Shown here: positions 26,713 through 35,211 of the stretch, piece after piece | Layout: each line of letters begins with the position of its first letter | How positions within the stretch are numbered: the stretch's first letter is position 1 | DNA from: Planctomycetaceae bacterium | Lineage (GTDB): Bacteria > Planctomycetota > Planctomycetia > Pirellulales > Thermoguttaceae | Assembly (NCBI GenBank): GCA_012719125.1 | Contig: JAAYAY010000367.1 | Coordinates: 1-47,319, forward strand | Length of the DNA: 47,319 nt | Reading direction: 5' to 3' | The notes under the pieces: generated by a model | Database searches by the model: none | Seen by the model: the letters and a program-made list of their open reading frames with translations, nothing else | What the model was told of the DNA's origin: nothing | Program-made: the position numbers and the translations under genes

Positions 26713-29397
26713 GTGAGCATTCAGAACCTGAACAAGATCTTTGACCCCCATCGGGTTGCGGTGATCGGAGCGAGCGATACCCCGACGAGCGTCGGGTACA
26801 CGGTGTTGCGGAACCTGGTCGGTTCCGGGTTTCGCGGGGTCGTCTACCCGGTCAACGCCAAGCGGGAATCCGTCCAGGGGATCCAGGCCTATAAGGATAT
26901 CGAAAGCCTTCCGCACGCCCCGGATCTTGCCGTGATTTGCACGCCCTCGCCAACGGTTCCCGGTCTGGTTCGCTCTTTGGGCGAGGCGGGCACCCGGGGC
27001 ATCGTGATCATCTCCGCGGGCTTCCGGGAGATCGGAGCCGAGGGACGCAAACTGGAGGAACAGGTCGTGGCCGAGAAGGCGAAGTTCCCGGGGATGCGGA
27101 TTCTCGGTCCCAACTGCCTGGGAATCATCGTGCCGGGGATTTGCCTGAACGCCAGCTTCGCCGCGGCAACACCCCAAAAAGGACATATTGGATTCATTTC
27201 CCAGTCCGGCGCCCTTTGTACGTCGGTTCTCGACTGGGCCATCGACGAGGGGATTGGGTTCTCCTACTTTGTCTCGGTCGGGAACATGCTCGACGTCAGC
27301 ATGGCCGATCTGATCGACTACTTCGGCTCGGCGACCGAGACCCGGTCCATCATTTTGTACATCGAATCGCTCGCTCATGCTCGAGAGTTCATGTCGGCGA
27401 CGCGGGCTTTCTCGCGTACCAAGCCGATCGTGGCCTACAAGGCGGGGCGATTCTCGCAATCGGCCGCCGCGGCCGCCTCCCACACGGGCGCGATGGCCGG
27501 CGTCGACGCCGTTTATGAAGCGGCCTTCCAGCGGGCTGGAATCGTGCGAATCTTCGAGGTCGACGACATGTTCGACTGTGCCGAACTGCTCGCACGCCAA
27601 CAGCCCCCGAGGGGAGACCGGCTGGCCATTATCACCAACGCCGGCGGGCCCGGCGTGATGACGACCGACGCCCTCATCGCTCTGGACGGCGAACTTGCGA
27701 AGATATCCGACGAGACGATCGGAAAGCTGAACGAGTGTTTGCCGCCGTTCTGGTCCCACGGGAACCCCGTCGACGTGCTCGGCGACGCGCCGCCGGACCG
27801 GTTCGCCAAGGCCCTCGAAATCGTGGTCAAGGACGACGGCGTCGACGCCGTTCTGGTCATCCTCACGCCCCAAGCCATGACCGATCCGGCCGCCACGGCC
27901 CATGCCGTGGGCAAGGTGGCTGCCAAGGCCCACAAGCCGATCCTGGCCGCCTGGATGGGCGGACAGATGGTCGCCGAGGGACTGCAAATCCTCAATGAGG
28001 CGGGCATCCCGTCCTACACCGCTCCCGAAAAGGCCATCCGGGCGTTCATGCATCTGGTTTCCTATGCTCGGAACCTGGAGATCCTGCACGAAACGCCGCG
28101 GGATCTTCCGGTGTCGTTCAGCCTGGATCGGAAGCGGTTGCGCGGCGTGTTCAACACGATCCTTACCGAAGGGAGCGAGGTTCTTTCCGAGAACGTCTCG
28201 AAGTCGTTTCTCGAAGCGTACGAAATCCCGGTCACCAAGCCCCACCTGGCGAGGAACGCCAACGAGGCAGTCGAACTGGCTGAGAGCGAGGGTTATCCGG
28301 TCGTGCTCAAGATCCATTCGCCGCAGATCACCCACAAGACGGACGTGGGCGGCGTGAGGCTCAACTTGAGCAGCGAGCAGGCAGTTCGCAAGGCCTTCGA
28401 TCAGATGATGGCCGAAGCAGGTGAGAAGCGGCCCGATGCCGACCTCGTCGGTGTCACCGTTCAGAAGATGGTCAGTTATCCCAACAGCTTCGAACTGATT
28501 TTGGGAACGAAGCGAGACCCGATTTTCGGCTCGGTCATTCTCGTCGGCATGGGGGGGACGGCAGCCGAGGTCTTCCAGGACCGCGCCCTGGCCTTGCCCC
28601 CGCTCAATGAATCGCTCACTCGCCGCATGCTGCGATCGCTCAAGTCGTGGCCGCTGCTCAAGGGTTATCGGGGCAAGCCCGGTGCGAACCTCGACAAGCT
28701 CATCGAGATCATCATGCGGTTTTCGTACCTGGTCGCCGACTATCCGCAGATCAAAGAACTCGACGTGAATCCTCTGTTGGTCACGCCCGAAGACGTGATC
28801 GCGCTGGATGCTCGCGTCGTGGTCGATCGCGACGCGGTGGCCCACACGGTCCGCCCCTTTGCGCACCTGGCAATCCGGCCCTACCCGGAGGAGTTCGTCA
28901 CCACGCGCACGCTGAAGGACGGGACGGAAGTCATCTTGCGGCCTATCAAGCCCGAGGACGAACCCATGTGGCACGAACTGCTGGGCAGTTGCTCCACCCA
29001 GTCGCTCTGGTTCCGCTTCAGCTACCTTTTCAAGGAAACCACCCACGAAATGGCCGCTCGCTACTGCTTCGTGGACTACGATCGCGAGATCGGCATCGTG
29101 GCCGAGGTCGAAGAGGATGGAGAACGCCGGCTCATCGCCGTCGGACGCCTCGTTGCCGACGTCAACCATCATGCCGCGGAGTACGCGGTGATCGTTGTCG
29201 ATCGCTGGCACGGGCATGGCCTTGGGGGACTCCTTACCGGCTATTGCGAAGAAGTCGCAAAACGCTGGGGCGTCAAGAAGATCGTCGCCGAGACGTCCAA
29301 GGACAACGCCCGAATGATCGCCACCTTCCGGAACCGCGGGTTCCAATTGAACGACGATCAGGAAGAGGATGTGGTGATCGTGAGCAAGGAGTTTTAG
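26713..29397 (+). CDS. ADP-forming acyl-CoA synthetase fused to a GNAT acetyltransferase domain
   Basis: This is a single 894-residue chain. CoA-binding and ligase domains span residues 1-470: V-A-V-I-G-A-S-D at 15-22, S-Q-S-G-A-L, and S-H-T-G-A-M-A-G carrying the likely phosphohistidine. An ATP-grasp domain follows (about 485-705), then a C-terminal GNAT domain (about 727-894, with R-W-H-G-H-G-L-G-G for acetyl-CoA). It matches the acetate:CoA ligase (ADP-forming) family joined to a protein lysine acetyltransferase (Pat/YfiQ plan). In most Pat proteins the ligase part is inactive. Here the histidine motif and ATP-grasp look intact, so both activities are possible. Start: GTG at 26713 with aggag six bases before it. 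The PlsC gene lies 79 bases downstream. Confidence 0.9.
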   Translation: MSIQNLNKIFDPHRVAVIGASDTPTSVGYTVLRNLVGSGFRGVVYPVNAKRESVQGIQAYKDIESLPHAPDLAVICTPSPTVPGLVRSLGEAGTRGIVIISAGFREIGAEGRKLEEQVVAEKAKFPGMRILGPNCLGIIVPGICLNASFAAATPQKGHIGFISQSGALCTSVLDWAIDEGIGFSYFVSVGNMLDVSMADLIDYFGSATETRSIILYIESLAHAREFMSATRAFSRTKPIVAYKAGRFSQSAAAAASHTGAMAGVDAVYEAAFQRAGIVRIFEVDDMFDCAELLARQQPPRGDRLAIITNAGGPGVMTTDALIALDGELAKISDETIGKLNECLPPFWSHGNPVDVLGDAPPDRFAKALEIVVKDDGVDAVLVILTPQAMTDPAATAHAVGKVAAKAHKPILAAWMGGQMVAEGLQILNEAGIPSYTAPEKAIRAFMHLVSYARNLEILHETPRDLPVSFSLDRKRLRGVFNTILTEGSEVLSENVSKSFLEAYEIPVTKPHLARNANEAVELAESEGYPVVLKIHSPQITHKTDVGGVRLNLSSEQAVRKAFDQMMAEAGEKRPDADLVGVTVQKMVSYPNSFELILGTKRDPIFGSVILVGMGGTAAEVFQDRALALPPLNESLTRRMLRSLKSWPLLKGYRGKPGANLDKLIEIIMRFSYLVADYPQIKELDVNPLLVTPEDVIALDARVVVDRDAVAHTVRPFAHLAIRPYPEEFVTTRTLKDGTEVILRPIKPEDEPMWHELLGSCSTQSLWFRFSYLFKETTHEMAARYCFVDYDREIGIVAEVEEDGERRLIAVGRLVADVNHHAAEYAVIVVDRWHGHGLGGLLTGYCEEVAKRWGVKKIVAETSKDNARMIATFRNRGFQLNDDQEEDVVIVSKEF

Positions 29398-29476
29398 TAA
29401 GGTTTGTCCGCCTGCCTCTTCCGCCCAGCCCCATCCGATACGAATGTCCGGCGCAACTCCGCCGGACTGGTGAACG

Positions 29477-30286
29477 ATGCCCCTAGAAGAACTACTCGAC
29501 TACACCGACCACGTCTACCGCACGGCAGCACGGCGAGTTTCCTGGTTCGCACGCACTTTTCCCACCCCGAGCTTCTATTGGAAGTTCTTTTGGGTCGTCT
29601 ATCGGGCGAGCGTGAAGGCCCGGAAGGGCAAATACGGCTACGACGAGTGGGCCCAGAGCAGCCACGAAGTCCTCGCCGCCCTGGAATCGGTCGGGGTCCG
29701 GGCCGAGTTCACCGGGACCGAGAATATTCGCCGGCTCCAGTCCCCCTGCGTGTTCATCGCCAACCACATGAGCATGCTCGAAACGACCGTCCTGCCGGCC
29801 GTCATCCAGCCGATCCGCAACGTGACGTTCGTCGTCAAGCAGAGCCTCCTCGACTATCCCATCTTCCGTCACGTGATGCGTTCGCGAGATCCGATCGCGG
29901 TGACACGCGACAACCCTCGCGAGGATTTCAAAGCGGTCATGGAAGGCGGCGTCGAGCGATTGAACAAGGGAATCTCGATCATCGTGTTCCCGCAGACCAC
30001 TCGCAGCGACACGTTCGATCCGGAACAATTCAATACGATCGGCGTCAAGCTGGCGGCACGGGCCAAGGTGCCCGTCGTACCGATCGCCCTGCTGACCGAC
30101 GTCTGGGGCAACGGCAAATGGATCAAGGATCTCGGCCCGATCGATCCGAAAAGGACGGTTCATTTTGATTTCGGCGAGCCCATCGATGTCCAGGGACGAG
30201 GTGCCGACGAGCACCAGCGAATCATCGAATTCATCGGTGCCAGGCTGAAACAGTGGCGCGGCGGCGGGAGTGACCTGCTTGGCTGA
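29477..30286 (+). CDS. PlsC-type lysophospholipid acyltransferase with altered motifs
   Basis: This is a membrane-associated glycerolipid acyltransferase family member, expected to transfer an acyl group to lysophosphatidate or a related acceptor. The catalytic block I is N-H-M-S-M-L-E (96-102), that is H-x4-E in place of the canonical H-x4-D. Block III is F-P-Q-T-T-R-S (171-177) in place of F-P-E-G-T-R-S. Both changes affect positions normally invariant for catalysis or phosphate binding, so activity or substrate may differ. The rest of the fold is preserved. It follows the acyl-CoA synthetase gene by 79 bases and overlaps the next gene by 17, which suggests a shared transcript and perhaps a shared lipid or glycolipid product. 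Confidence 0.8.
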   Translation: MPLEELLDYTDHVYRTAARRVSWFARTFPTPSFYWKFFWVVYRASVKARKGKYGYDEWAQSSHEVLAALESVGVRAEFTGTENIRRLQSPCVFIANHMSMLETTVLPAVIQPIRNVTFVVKQSLLDYPIFRHVMRSRDPIAVTRDNPREDFKAVMEGGVERLNKGISIIVFPQTTRSDTFDPEQFNTIGVKLAARAKVPVVPIALLTDVWGNGKWIKDLGPIDPKRTVHFDFGEPIDVQGRGADEHQRIIEFIGARLKQWRGGGSDLLG

Positions 30287-31388
30287 GAAGAATCGCATCC
30301 TGTTCTACGTCAGCGGCCACGGCTTCGGCCACGCCACCCGCTCCGCCGAGGTGATCCGCACTCTCGGCGAAAACCATCCCGGCATCGGCGTTCTGGTAAA
30401 AACGAGCGCCCCGCAGAGGCTGTTTGCCAATCTGCCCGCCTTGATCGAAGGCGTGACGGTTTCCGAGATCGATTCGGGCGTGGTCGAGGGCGACAGCTCG
30501 CTGAACGTCGACCGGCAAGCCACGGTCGCACGACTGGGAGACTTCCTCAAACGCTGCGATGAGATCGTTCTTGCCGAAGCGGAATACGTACGGCGCAAAC
30601 GCGTGTCGTTGATTGTGGCCGATATCCCGTACGTGGCCGGGGAAATCGCCGAACAGGCGGGTGTTCCCTGCGCGGCCGTCGGCAACTTCACCTGGGATTG
30701 GATCTACGAGCAGCACCTGGCCGGAAACGGGGATGGCGAAGCCTATCTCGCCCGGATTCGCCGCGCGTACCGCAAAATGGCCTGCTACTTGCGACTGCCG
30801 TTCAGCCACGACACCGATTCGATTCCCGAGATCGTCGACGTTCCATTGATCACACGCCCCGTCAAGTCGGCTCCTCGAGACGTGCTTCAGAAGCTCGGTA
30901 TCGATGAGCGTGACAGGCGTTCGCCAATCCTGTGTGCCATGCGCGATTCGACGTGGTTCGACGTCATCGCGAGGGCGGCCGCCGCATCCCCTGATCGACT
31001 ACTCTTGTACTTCGGCTCGGTCGAGAAGACTCTGCCTGCCAACACTCGGTCGGTGGTCCTCGACGAACGGATGGCCTTCCCCGACGTGCTCAACGTCTGC
31101 GATGCCGTCGTGTCGAAGCTGGGATACGGTACCCTGGCCGACTGCATTTCGACGCAAACGCCTCTCCTGTTTCCGCCAAGGTCCAACTTCCGTGAGGACG
31201 AAATCATGGTCCCCTTGGCTCCCCGGTTGCTCCGGGCGCGCCCGATCCCTCTCCACGATTTTGAGTCGGGCGATTGGACTCCTCATCTGCGAGAACTCGA
31301 GAGAATGCCCCAGCCAGTCGACTCCCCGGCAATGAACGGGGCGGCCGTCTGTGCGGATATGCTGGCGAAGATGTGCGAGGAATGCTGA
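30270..31388 (+). CDS. GT-B glycosyltransferase-like protein (MurG / L-arabinokinase N-terminal type)
   Basis: This 372-residue protein is built like a GT-B nucleotide-sugar transferase. The N-terminal strand and glycine loop read I-L-F-Y-V-S-G-H-G-F-G-H-A-T-R-S (10-25), characteristic of the MurG-related group also found fused to plant L-arabinokinase. The C-terminal half has L-L-L-Y-F-G-S and L-G-Y-G-T-L-A-D-C-I, the usual donor-site loop. Donor and acceptor are unknown. GTG at 30270 gives a 17-base overlap with the PlsC gene. TTG at 30279 is an alternative. Coupling to a PlsC-like acyltransferase hints at glycolipid assembly (inference). Confidence 0.7.
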   Translation: MTCLAEKNRILFYVSGHGFGHATRSAEVIRTLGENHPGIGVLVKTSAPQRLFANLPALIEGVTVSEIDSGVVEGDSSLNVDRQATVARLGDFLKRCDEIVLAEAEYVRRKRVSLIVADIPYVAGEIAEQAGVPCAAVGNFTWDWIYEQHLAGNGDGEAYLARIRRAYRKMACYLRLPFSHDTDSIPEIVDVPLITRPVKSAPRDVLQKLGIDERDRRSPILCAMRDSTWFDVIARAAAASPDRLLLYFGSVEKTLPANTRSVVLDERMAFPDVLNVCDAVVSKLGYGTLADCISTQTPLLFPPRSNFREDEIMVPLAPRLLRARPIPLHDFESGDWTPHLRELERMPQPVDSPAMNGAAVCADMLAKMCEEC

Positions 31389-31465
31389 ATAGCCCTGCGT
31401 GATTCGCGGCAACATGGTTCCGATCGAGATCCGCGGATTCCACCGGGAATCACGCAACGCTATTC
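31387..31465. terminator. Inverted repeat spanning two convergent stop codons; bidirectional terminator
   Basis: The arms at 31387-31405 and 31447-31465 pair as gaatag/ctattc and gcgtgattc/gaatcacgc, with four unpaired bases on each side. The left arm overlaps the stop of the plus-strand glycosyltransferase gene, and the right arm overlaps the stop of the minus-strand molybdenum-carrier-like gene. This is the place expected for a shared terminator. No T tract follows on either side. Confidence 0.65.
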
Positions 31466-31964
31466 AACTCTCTTCCGCGAGAACGGCTTCCAGGTAGACG
31501 CGTGCCATTTCGTAGATGCCCTCGCTCTGACTCGATCGCGGGCCGGCGATGTTCAGCACCCGGATGGACTGCTCGCAGAGCCAGTGTCGCACGGCGTCGG
31601 CCGGAATTGGCGCGTGCAGGTCGACCAGGAAATGCGGCCGGGCGTGTTTCTGCGTCATGCGGTACGTGAACTCTGTACCGCCGCGAAGCTCGGCGAAGTA
31701 GAGAATCAACGAGCCGTCCGAGTCGATCACGTTCTGCTCGGTACGGACGGCGTACTCGGGAGAATCGGTTTCGACGAGCTGATAGCAGGCGGGAATCCGG
31801 CCGTCCTCCGCGCGGCGCCCGCTGGGGCACCAGCCGCCATGCTCGATTCCCAAGGCGATCGCTACGTCCAGCCCCGCGCGGTCGACGCCGGTTTGACCGC
31901 CCGAGACGATCTTGTCGACGAGGGCGGCCCCTCGCCGCCCGAGCGATTCCGGTCCCGAATTCAT
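31464..31964 (-). CDS. Putative molybdenum-carrier-like protein (MoCo carrier / LOG-like Rossmann fold)
   Basis: This 166-residue cytoplasmic protein begins V-S-G-G-Q-T-G-V-D-R-A-G-L-D-V-A (about 20-35). W-C-P-S-G-R-R-A-E-D-G and R-T-E-x-N-V-x-D-S-D-G follow. This is the signature of the family annotated as putative molybdenum carrier, related to lysine-decarboxylase-like and YpsA folds. The biochemical role in bacteria is not settled and may involve nucleotide-derivative binding. Its ATG overlaps the stop of the LysM gene by four bases (ATGA), so it is translationally coupled to a cell-envelope gene, an unexpected pairing. Confidence 0.8.
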   Translation of the reverse strand: MNSGPESLGRRGAALVDKIVSGGQTGVDRAGLDVAIALGIEHGGWCPSGRRAEDGRIPACYQLVETDSPEYAVRTEQNVIDSDGSLILYFAELRGGTEFTYRMTQKHARPHFLVDLHAPIPADAVRHWLCEQSIRVLNIAGPRSSQSEGIYEMARVYLEAVLAEES

Positions 31965-33502
31965 CGCAGCGAGTTCAGCGAGTTGGGCGGGTTTCGTGTT
32001 ACCCGGGGGGGTTGGTCCAGCGTCTCGGGGAGCACAAGCTGCATGCCGGGCGTTAAGTAGTTGATCTGATCGCCCAGCACGTCGCGGTTCAACTCAATCA
32101 AGTCGGCGACCTTCGACGCCGCCCCCAATTCAAATCGGGCGATGTCGAAGAGGCTGTCGCCCTCCTGAACGACGTACACGCGACGCCCGCTCAACGATCG
32201 GCCCGCCGTCGCGATAGTCCGGCGTTTGGCCGCTTCGCGATGCTCGGCCTTGGGACACAATTCGGGATACCGGCCTTCCAGCGTCTCGGCCGGCGGCGTC
32301 TGCACGACGTCGCCGATGCGAAGCTGGTTCGCCTTCGGATATTGGTCCTTGTTGTACTTGGCAAGGGCCTCGAAATAGGCCCCCGATCCGTATACCTTCT
32401 TCGAGATCGTGAAGAAGTTGTCGTTGGGCTGAGCGGTGTATCTGCCGTCCACCGGGATCACAGTCGGCTGCTGCCACGCGTCTGCCGGCTTTTCCTCCGC
32501 GGCGTTGCCACTGGACAGCCCGGCATATTCGGCCGGCGTCTTTGCGGTGGTCGCGGGCGTGTAGGACGGGTAGGGGCTCTCGACCGGAGGAGGGGACGCC
32601 GGTAGTGCGGTGTAGGCTGGAGCCGTGGCCGTCGTCCCGGCATAGCTCTGTTGCTGAGGTGACGTGTAGGAAGGCGCAGACGGCTCAAACTGCGAGGCAC
32701 TGGGGGCCTTTGAACTGCCGACCGGCGGGGCGGACGCCGCGGGTGACGCAGCGGCCTGGGATGCCGCTCGGAAGTCATCGCCCTGAAATGCGCTCATGCC
32801 GTGGGGGGCGTACTGGACTTCCCCGCCCGGAGCCGCTGCCTCCGGCTGTCCCGCCGGTTGGTTCGGCAACGTCGACTCAGGAAGCTGGGAAACCATGTTG
32901 TTTCCATACATGTCTTTCTGGACGGGCTCGGCAGACGGCATCGGGGACATTGCAGACGGGAGCGGTGCCGTCACGCCGGTCGCGAAGTTGTCGGGGTTTG
33001 GCATCGGGGCAAAGGTCGACCCAGTCGACGGCGCTATCGACTGATACGGTTCTCCGCCATAGTTCGCTGCGTAGGCGTAGTTGGGAGGAGCTTCGAGCGC
33101 CTGGGGAACCTGATCGGCCGCCGATTCTGAAGCCGTCCACGCATCGGCAGAGGCCGGTTTCTTCGGTGCCGACATGTCGCTGAACTGCGTCATCACCAGC
33201 GGCTGAGCACCGATTTGCGGCTCGGGCTGGGCCACCGCCGGCACCACATGGCTGCCCGCCATCTCTTCGGCATCACCCTCCAGGTTCAGACGACTGGAAC
33301 TGGCGATCGTCTCGTCGGCGTCGCCGGCAGGTATGAACTGGTTGTAGGCAACGTAGCCGGTCCCTCCGATGAGCAGGACCAGCACCAACAGGCCGAGTTT
33401 GATCTCCCAGCCGCGTCCGCTACGCTGTGACTCGATATTCTCGTCGCTCGGCGAATCGTCGAGCGGCTTGAAAACGTCTTCCTGATCGCGTCTTCGAGAC
33501 AT
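31961..33502 (-). CDS. Single-pass membrane protein with two LysM domains, located at the ftsL position
   Basis: This is a 513-residue envelope protein. The start at 33502 is chosen for the strong aaggagg 11-17 bases upstream. An in-frame ATG at 33601 would leave this Shine-Dalgarno sequence inside the gene. Residues 1-32 are cytoplasmic and charged. A membrane helix spans about 34-53. A long P/S/A/Q-rich disordered region spans about 70-350. LysM domains are at about 355-403 (Y-T-A-Q-P-N-D-N-F-F-T-I-S) and 443-492 (Y-V-V-Q-E-G-D-S-L-F-D-I-A). LysM binds peptidoglycan or chitin-like GlcNAc polymers. It lies directly downstream of rsmH, where most bacteria have ftsL, and has the same type II membrane topology. 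A role tied to the cell wall or division is inferred. Confidence 0.85.
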   Translation of the reverse strand: MSRRRDQEDVFKPLDDSPSDENIESQRSGRGWEIKLGLLVLVLLIGGTGYVAYNQFIPAGDADETIASSSRLNLEGDAEEMAGSHVVPAVAQPEPQIGAQPLVMTQFSDMSAPKKPASADAWTASESAADQVPQALEAPPNYAYAANYGGEPYQSIAPSTGSTFAPMPNPDNFATGVTAPLPSAMSPMPSAEPVQKDMYGNNMVSQLPESTLPNQPAGQPEAAAPGGEVQYAPHGMSAFQGDDFRAASQAAASPAASAPPVGSSKAPSASQFEPSAPSYTSPQQQSYAGTTATAPAYTALPASPPPVESPYPSYTPATTAKTPAEYAGLSSGNAAEEKPADAWQQPTVIPVDGRYTAQPNDNFFTISKKVYGSGAYFEALAKYNKDQYPKANQLRIGDVVQTPPAETLEGRYPELCPKAEHREAAKRRTIATAGRSLSGRRVYVVQEGDSLFDIARFELGAASKVADLIELNRDVLGDQINYLTPGMQLVLPETLDQPPRVTRNPPNSLNSLR

Positions 33503-33611
33503 GATGTTCTCAGCCTCCTTGCTGAGGAGTGCGGGGCCGCCGGTCGACGAAAGCTCCATCGAAGAGGCCCGCTCCCATTGAGCACTCACCGAATTGCGCA
33601 AAGCCCCAAGT

Positions 33612-34529
33612 TCACGGGTTCACGGAGCGGGTATCATCCTCACTTTCGGCCCGTCGAGCAACCCGGAATTTTGCACTGCGGCTACGCGGGTTGACCTCGC
33701 ACTCCCCCTCTCCAGGGCGGATAGGCTTTCGGGTCAGAGCCTCCAAGCGACTGTCATCTCGAAACGCCTCCTTGACCCGGCGATCTTCGAGGGAATGAAA
33801 GCTGATGATCCCGAGCCTGCCGTCCACCTTGAGACAGTCGGGAATCCTCCGCAGGGCGATTTCCAGCGACTTGAGTTCCTCGTTGACGGCAATTCGCAGG
33901 GCCTGAAAGGTCCGAGTGGCGGGATCGATCTGACCCTTCTTCCGGGGGCCGGGAATAGCTCGCCGGACGATTTCCGCAAGCTGGCCTGCCGTCTCGATGG
34001 GCCTGTTTCGCCGCCGTTCGACGATCGCCCGAGCGATCCTGCGGCTGTGGCGTTCCTCTCCATAGGCGTAGATCAAATCGGCCAGGTGCTCGGCCTGGAG
34101 ACGATTGACCAGCCGAGAAGCTGGCTCGCCACGTTCCGTGTCAAACCGCAGGTCGAGCGGCCCGTCGGCGGCGAAACTGAAACCGCGGGAGTCGTCGGCA
34201 AGCTGATCACTCGACAATCCCAGGTCCAGAACGACTCCATCCACTTTCTCGAGATCGAGCGTTTCCAGCACCTCCGGCAGATTACAGAAATTGGCCTGGA
34301 CGGTCGTGACGGGCAGGTCGGCCAGAGTCTCCTGAGCCCGCTGAATGGCCGCCGCATCGCGGTCCAGCGAAATGACCCGTCCCGACTTGCCGACCCGTTC
34401 CGCCAGGGCACGCGTGTGTCCTCCGCCGCCAAGAGTCCCGTCGACGATGACGCTTCCCTCCCGCGGCTGGAGCCAGTCAAGCACTTCGGCAAGCAGAACG
34501 GGGGTGTGGACGGAAGGGGCATGCGTCAT
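33612..34529 (-). CDS. rsmH: 16S rRNA (cytosine(1402)-N4)-methyltransferase RsmH
   Basis: This SAM-dependent enzyme methylates N4 of C1402 in the ribosomal decoding centre and was formerly called MraW. All family blocks are present: H-T-P-V-L-L-A-E-V-L (8-17), D-G-T-L-G-G-G-G-H-T (30-39), L-D-R-D (55-58), L-D-L-G-L-S-S-D-Q-L (101-110), G-F-S-F and G-P-L-D-L-R-F-D (about 116-130), A-L-R-I-A-V-N-E-E-L and F-H-S-L-E-D-R. The start at 34529 has aggt close upstream. A GTG at 34559 would add ten non-family residues. It is the second gene of the dcw remnant, but 682 bases of repeat-bearing DNA separate it from mraZ, which is unusual for this pair. Confidence 0.95.
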   Translation of the reverse strand: MTHAPSVHTPVLLAEVLDWLQPREGSVIVDGTLGGGGHTRALAERVGKSGRVISLDRDAAAIQRAQETLADLPVTTVQANFCNLPEVLETLDLEKVDGVVLDLGLSSDQLADDSRGFSFAADGPLDLRFDTERGEPASRLVNRLQAEHLADLIYAYGEERHSRRIARAIVERRRNRPIETAGQLAEIVRRAIPGPRKKGQIDPATRTFQALRIAVNEELKSLEIALRRIPDCLKVDGRLGIISFHSLEDRRVKEAFRDDSRLEALTRKPIRPGEGECEVNPRSRSAKFRVARRAESEDDTRSVNP

Positions 34530-35211
34530 AGGTGACCTGAAAACCTGAAATTCCTTCACAGAACCTCTGCCGAGACAAGATCGCAGCTCGGGATGGGCGC
34601 AGTAGCCAAATCAGTGACCGACCATGAGCCGTGGGAACCTCACCTCGCTCAAAGAGGGGCCACACAAACAGAACTCATCGCGCCCGCCTGTGCAGAATCT
34701 CAAGGTAGACCTGTAGCCGGGAGCCAGCAAGGGGAGCGCCGGTGCTAACGCGATGAAACGCGAACGAAGAAGTGACCGGCCTCAGTGCGGGGCAGGCCTA
34801 CATCCCAAGCTCCACAAAAACGTGCGTACCCTACGCACACAAGTCGAGGACTACCATCCCCAAAAGGCACTCGAACCTCAGGCGACGTCCATGAACCCGA
34901 GTGAGGTCGAGTGCTCGCGGTTCCTTGTCGGCGAAGGCGACGACTGGCCCCGCATTCGCTGCCGAGAGTGTCCTACCCCTCGGCCCGCAGACGCCTGCTC
35001 GACTGCATCACGCTTCGAACTGGCGGTTGTCGGTGGCCGGTAACACGCCGCCAACGGCCCCTGCGCTAGGCGAACGGACGGACGATTCCTCCTCTTCCGA
35101 AAACAAACCGATGGGCGATTCCTTGACGCGTTCTCCGCGTGGTCCAGTCAGTTTCAATTTCGGAAGTCTCTTGTGTGTGTTCTCGTTGCTTGCAATTGGG
35201 TTGTCTGTGGA
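34530..35211. other. Long mraZ-rsmH spacer carrying a dispersed repeat
   Basis: mraZ and rsmH normally sit close together. Here 682 bases intervene. The spacer contains the 50-base repeat shared with the window start (34787-34836) and its hairpin gtgcgt-accct-acgcac (34822-34838). Open frames in it lack ribosome sites, and one simply translates the repeat. A promoter for rsmH of its own is likely. Confidence 0.5.
34787..34836. repeat. Second copy of a 50-bp dispersed repeat (first copy 61-110)
   Basis: An ungapped comparison of 34787-34836 with 61-110 gives 40 matches in 50. The best-kept parts are gcggggca at the start and accctacgc at the end. The end of the unit folds as gtgcgt-accct-acgcac. 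The two copies lie 34.7 kb apart, both upstream of or between genes, and look like a dispersed intergenic repeat family. Confidence 0.7.

Noticed and set aside
34753-35043. 96-codon open frame in the mraZ-rsmH spacer whose peptide resembles the leader upstream of the first gene
   Set aside because: The resemblance comes entirely from the shared 50-bp DNA repeat read in the same frame. There is no independent sign of coding.
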